NCBI GenBank assembly: GCA_024304995.1
Contig: JAMWZD010000002.1
Coordinates: 496,001 to 560,000, forward strand
Direction of reading: 5' to 3'
DNA length: 64,000 bases
Origin: Rickettsiales bacterium
GTDB taxonomy: Bacteria > Pseudomonadota > Alphaproteobacteria > Rickettsiales > UBA998
The translations under genes and the position numbers were made by a program. Shown here one piece after another: positions 63,143 to 64,000 of this stretch (the first letter of the stretch is position 1; the number at the start of each line of letters is the position of its first letter). The notes beneath the pieces are model-generated. The model did no database searches. It saw only the letters and a list, made by a program, of their open reading frames with translations, and had not been told where the DNA came from.

Positions 63143-64000
63143 TTGCTATCAGTTTTGTTTCACTTCCCAATGCTTCAATGAAAATACGTTTTATTAAAGG
63201 ATGTTTTGCTTTAATCGCCGTTTTAAGTGCTACTATTTTTTCTTCGATTGTTTGTGAACTCAGATCATCTTTAAAATCCACATCTGCAATGACCAGCACA
63301 AATTCTGGCCCCATATGCAGTGATAACACCTCGCTGACTGAAATGATCATCTCATCGCTGCTTAAAATAGTATGGACGGAGTCTGTCAATTCAGGGTGTG
63401 CGCTTTCGCCAATCAGCAAGCCTTTTGTTTCATAAGCCAACCAGATGGCAGTGATGCCGAGAATCACCCCGATGGTGACGGATGCAATGCCGTCCCACAA
63501 TAAATTGCCTGTGAGTTGCGTGAGTGTGACCCCGATTAAAGCGACGACCAGACCAAGCATGGCAGCGGAGTCTTCAAACAAGACCACAAATAATGCGGGG
63601 TCCTTGCCATGTTTTACGGCTTCAAGTGTGGTGCGCTCTCCTTTAGACTTCAGAAACTCTTTCACTGCCATATAAAGCGCGCCGCCTTCAAAAATCAACG
63701 CCAGACCAAGTACGATGTAGTTTATAGTAAAGCTGCTAACAGCTTCTGGTTCTGCAATGCGGTGGATGCCTTCATAAATAGAAACACCTGCACCCACGGC
63801 GAAGATAAGGATGGACACCACAAAGCTCCAGAAATACATCTCTTTCCCATGTCCGAAAGGAAATTGCGCGTCAGCAGGTTTCTTGGCGCGTTTCATGCCG
63901 TGCAGCAGCAACACCTGATTGCCCGTATCCACCAGAGAGTGAATCCCTTCCGACATCATGGCAGAACTGCCAGAAATGCTGGCAGCCACAAATTTTGTCA
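63138..64000 (-). CDS. Cation diffusion facilitator transporter, truncated by window edge
   Basis: The reading frame continues beyond the last base; about 287 residues of the C-terminal part are visible, starting in the first or second helix. Residues match the CDF family: FVAASISGSSAMMSEGIHSLVDTGNQVLL, PFGHGKEMYFWSFVVSI, a helix with LFEDSAAMLGLVVALIG, and a cytoplasmic C-terminal domain with HPLIKRIFIEA. The FEDSAA motif in the fifth helix and the FGHGKE loop resemble the SLC30A9-like branch. Such proteins export zinc or related divalent metals by proton exchange; the metal is not assigned. Confidence 0.9.
   Translation of the reverse strand, partial: TKFVAASISGSSAMMSEGIHSLVDTGNQVLLLHGMKRAKKPADAQFPFGHGKEMYFWSFVVSILIFAVGAGVSIYEGIHRIAEPEAVSSFTINYIVLGLALIFEGGALYMAVKEFLKSKGERTTLEAVKHGKDPALFVVLFEDSAAMLGLVVALIGVTLTQLTGNLLWDGIASVTIGVILGITAIWLAYETKGLLIGESAHPELTDSVHTILSSDEMIISVSEVLSLHMGPEFVLVIADVDFKDDLSSQTIEEKIVALKTAIKAKHPLIKRIFIEALGSETKLIAT

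Noticed and set aside
1-64000. tRNA, rRNA, CRISPR array, prophage or insertion sequence
   Set aside because: No cloverleaf with a TTCGA arm, no regular direct-repeat array, and no transposase, integrase or phage structural gene was found by reading both strands and the translations.

Overview
The window is a gene-dense stretch of a bacterial chromosome, moderately low in GC by eye. It is most likely from an alphaproteobacterium. Signs for this are an ATP12-type F1-ATPase assembly chaperone, sdhE next to mfd, an hisZ-purA pair, erpA divergent from dgt, a single bifunctional-type RelA/SpoT protein overlapping pdxJ, and a Mg-type rather than Zn-type HemB. LpxC, KdsA, BamB and an AsmA/YhdP-like protein show a Gram-negative cell with LPS. 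I cannot name the genus. About two thirds of the genes are core housekeeping genes. No tRNA, rRNA, CRISPR array, prophage or insertion sequence is visible, and no gap between genes exceeds 300 bases.

Layout. 1-9 kb: end of an AsmA-like gene, a CinA/MoaB-type protein, a Bax-inhibitor-1 protein, a PAS plus degenerate GGDEF protein, sdhE and mfd. 9-14 kb: map, then mostly unrecognised genes, including a large pseudokinase with a C-terminal membrane anchor next to a small membrane protein, and a single-gene unit with a near-consensus promoter and a strong terminator. 14-25 kb: rsh-pdxJ-acpS, small membrane proteins, erpA/dgt, ftsK and lpxC. 24-30 kb, mostly minus strand: ATP12, an RluC-type pseudouridine synthase, crcB, the alpha ribosomal operon (rpsM-rpsK-rpoA-rplQ) and thiS-thiG, with aroQ divergent. 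30-38 kb: two small membrane proteins sharing a C-terminal motif, an ATP-dependent DNA ligase, a YiiX-like hydrolase, hemB, a short asparaginase, trpS and a surface-antigen-like protein. 37-45 kb, minus strand: guaA, a YfgM-like protein, bamB and der, then hisZ-purA. 45-55 kb: an orphan efflux adaptor, kdsA, an AT-rich unknown gene, a degenerate histidine kinase, a SLC13/RCK transporter, etfB-etfA and another AT-rich unknown. 55-64 kb: xseA, purD-gltX, a DUF4394 protein, a PhoX-family protein and a truncated cation-diffusion facilitator.

The most interesting items are these. (1) The unknown gene at 47249-48469 has an N-terminal half that reads like a proteasome-beta/HslV-type Ntn hydrolase: Thr2, Asp19, Lys60 and a GSGS motif are in the expected order. 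(2) Three signalling proteins have lost catalytic residues: a Ser/Thr pseudokinase, a histidine kinase with Lys in place of the phospho-acceptor His, and a GGDEF domain reading AEDAL. (3) A dispersed family of short palindromic intergenic repeats, of the type whose translation reads HAERSEAS, occurs in at least four copies. Two copies bracket purA-hisZ and one lies between 8-bp direct repeats. (4) Two adjacent membrane proteins share a YDGK-containing tail. Families were assigned by reading motifs only; no database search was run.
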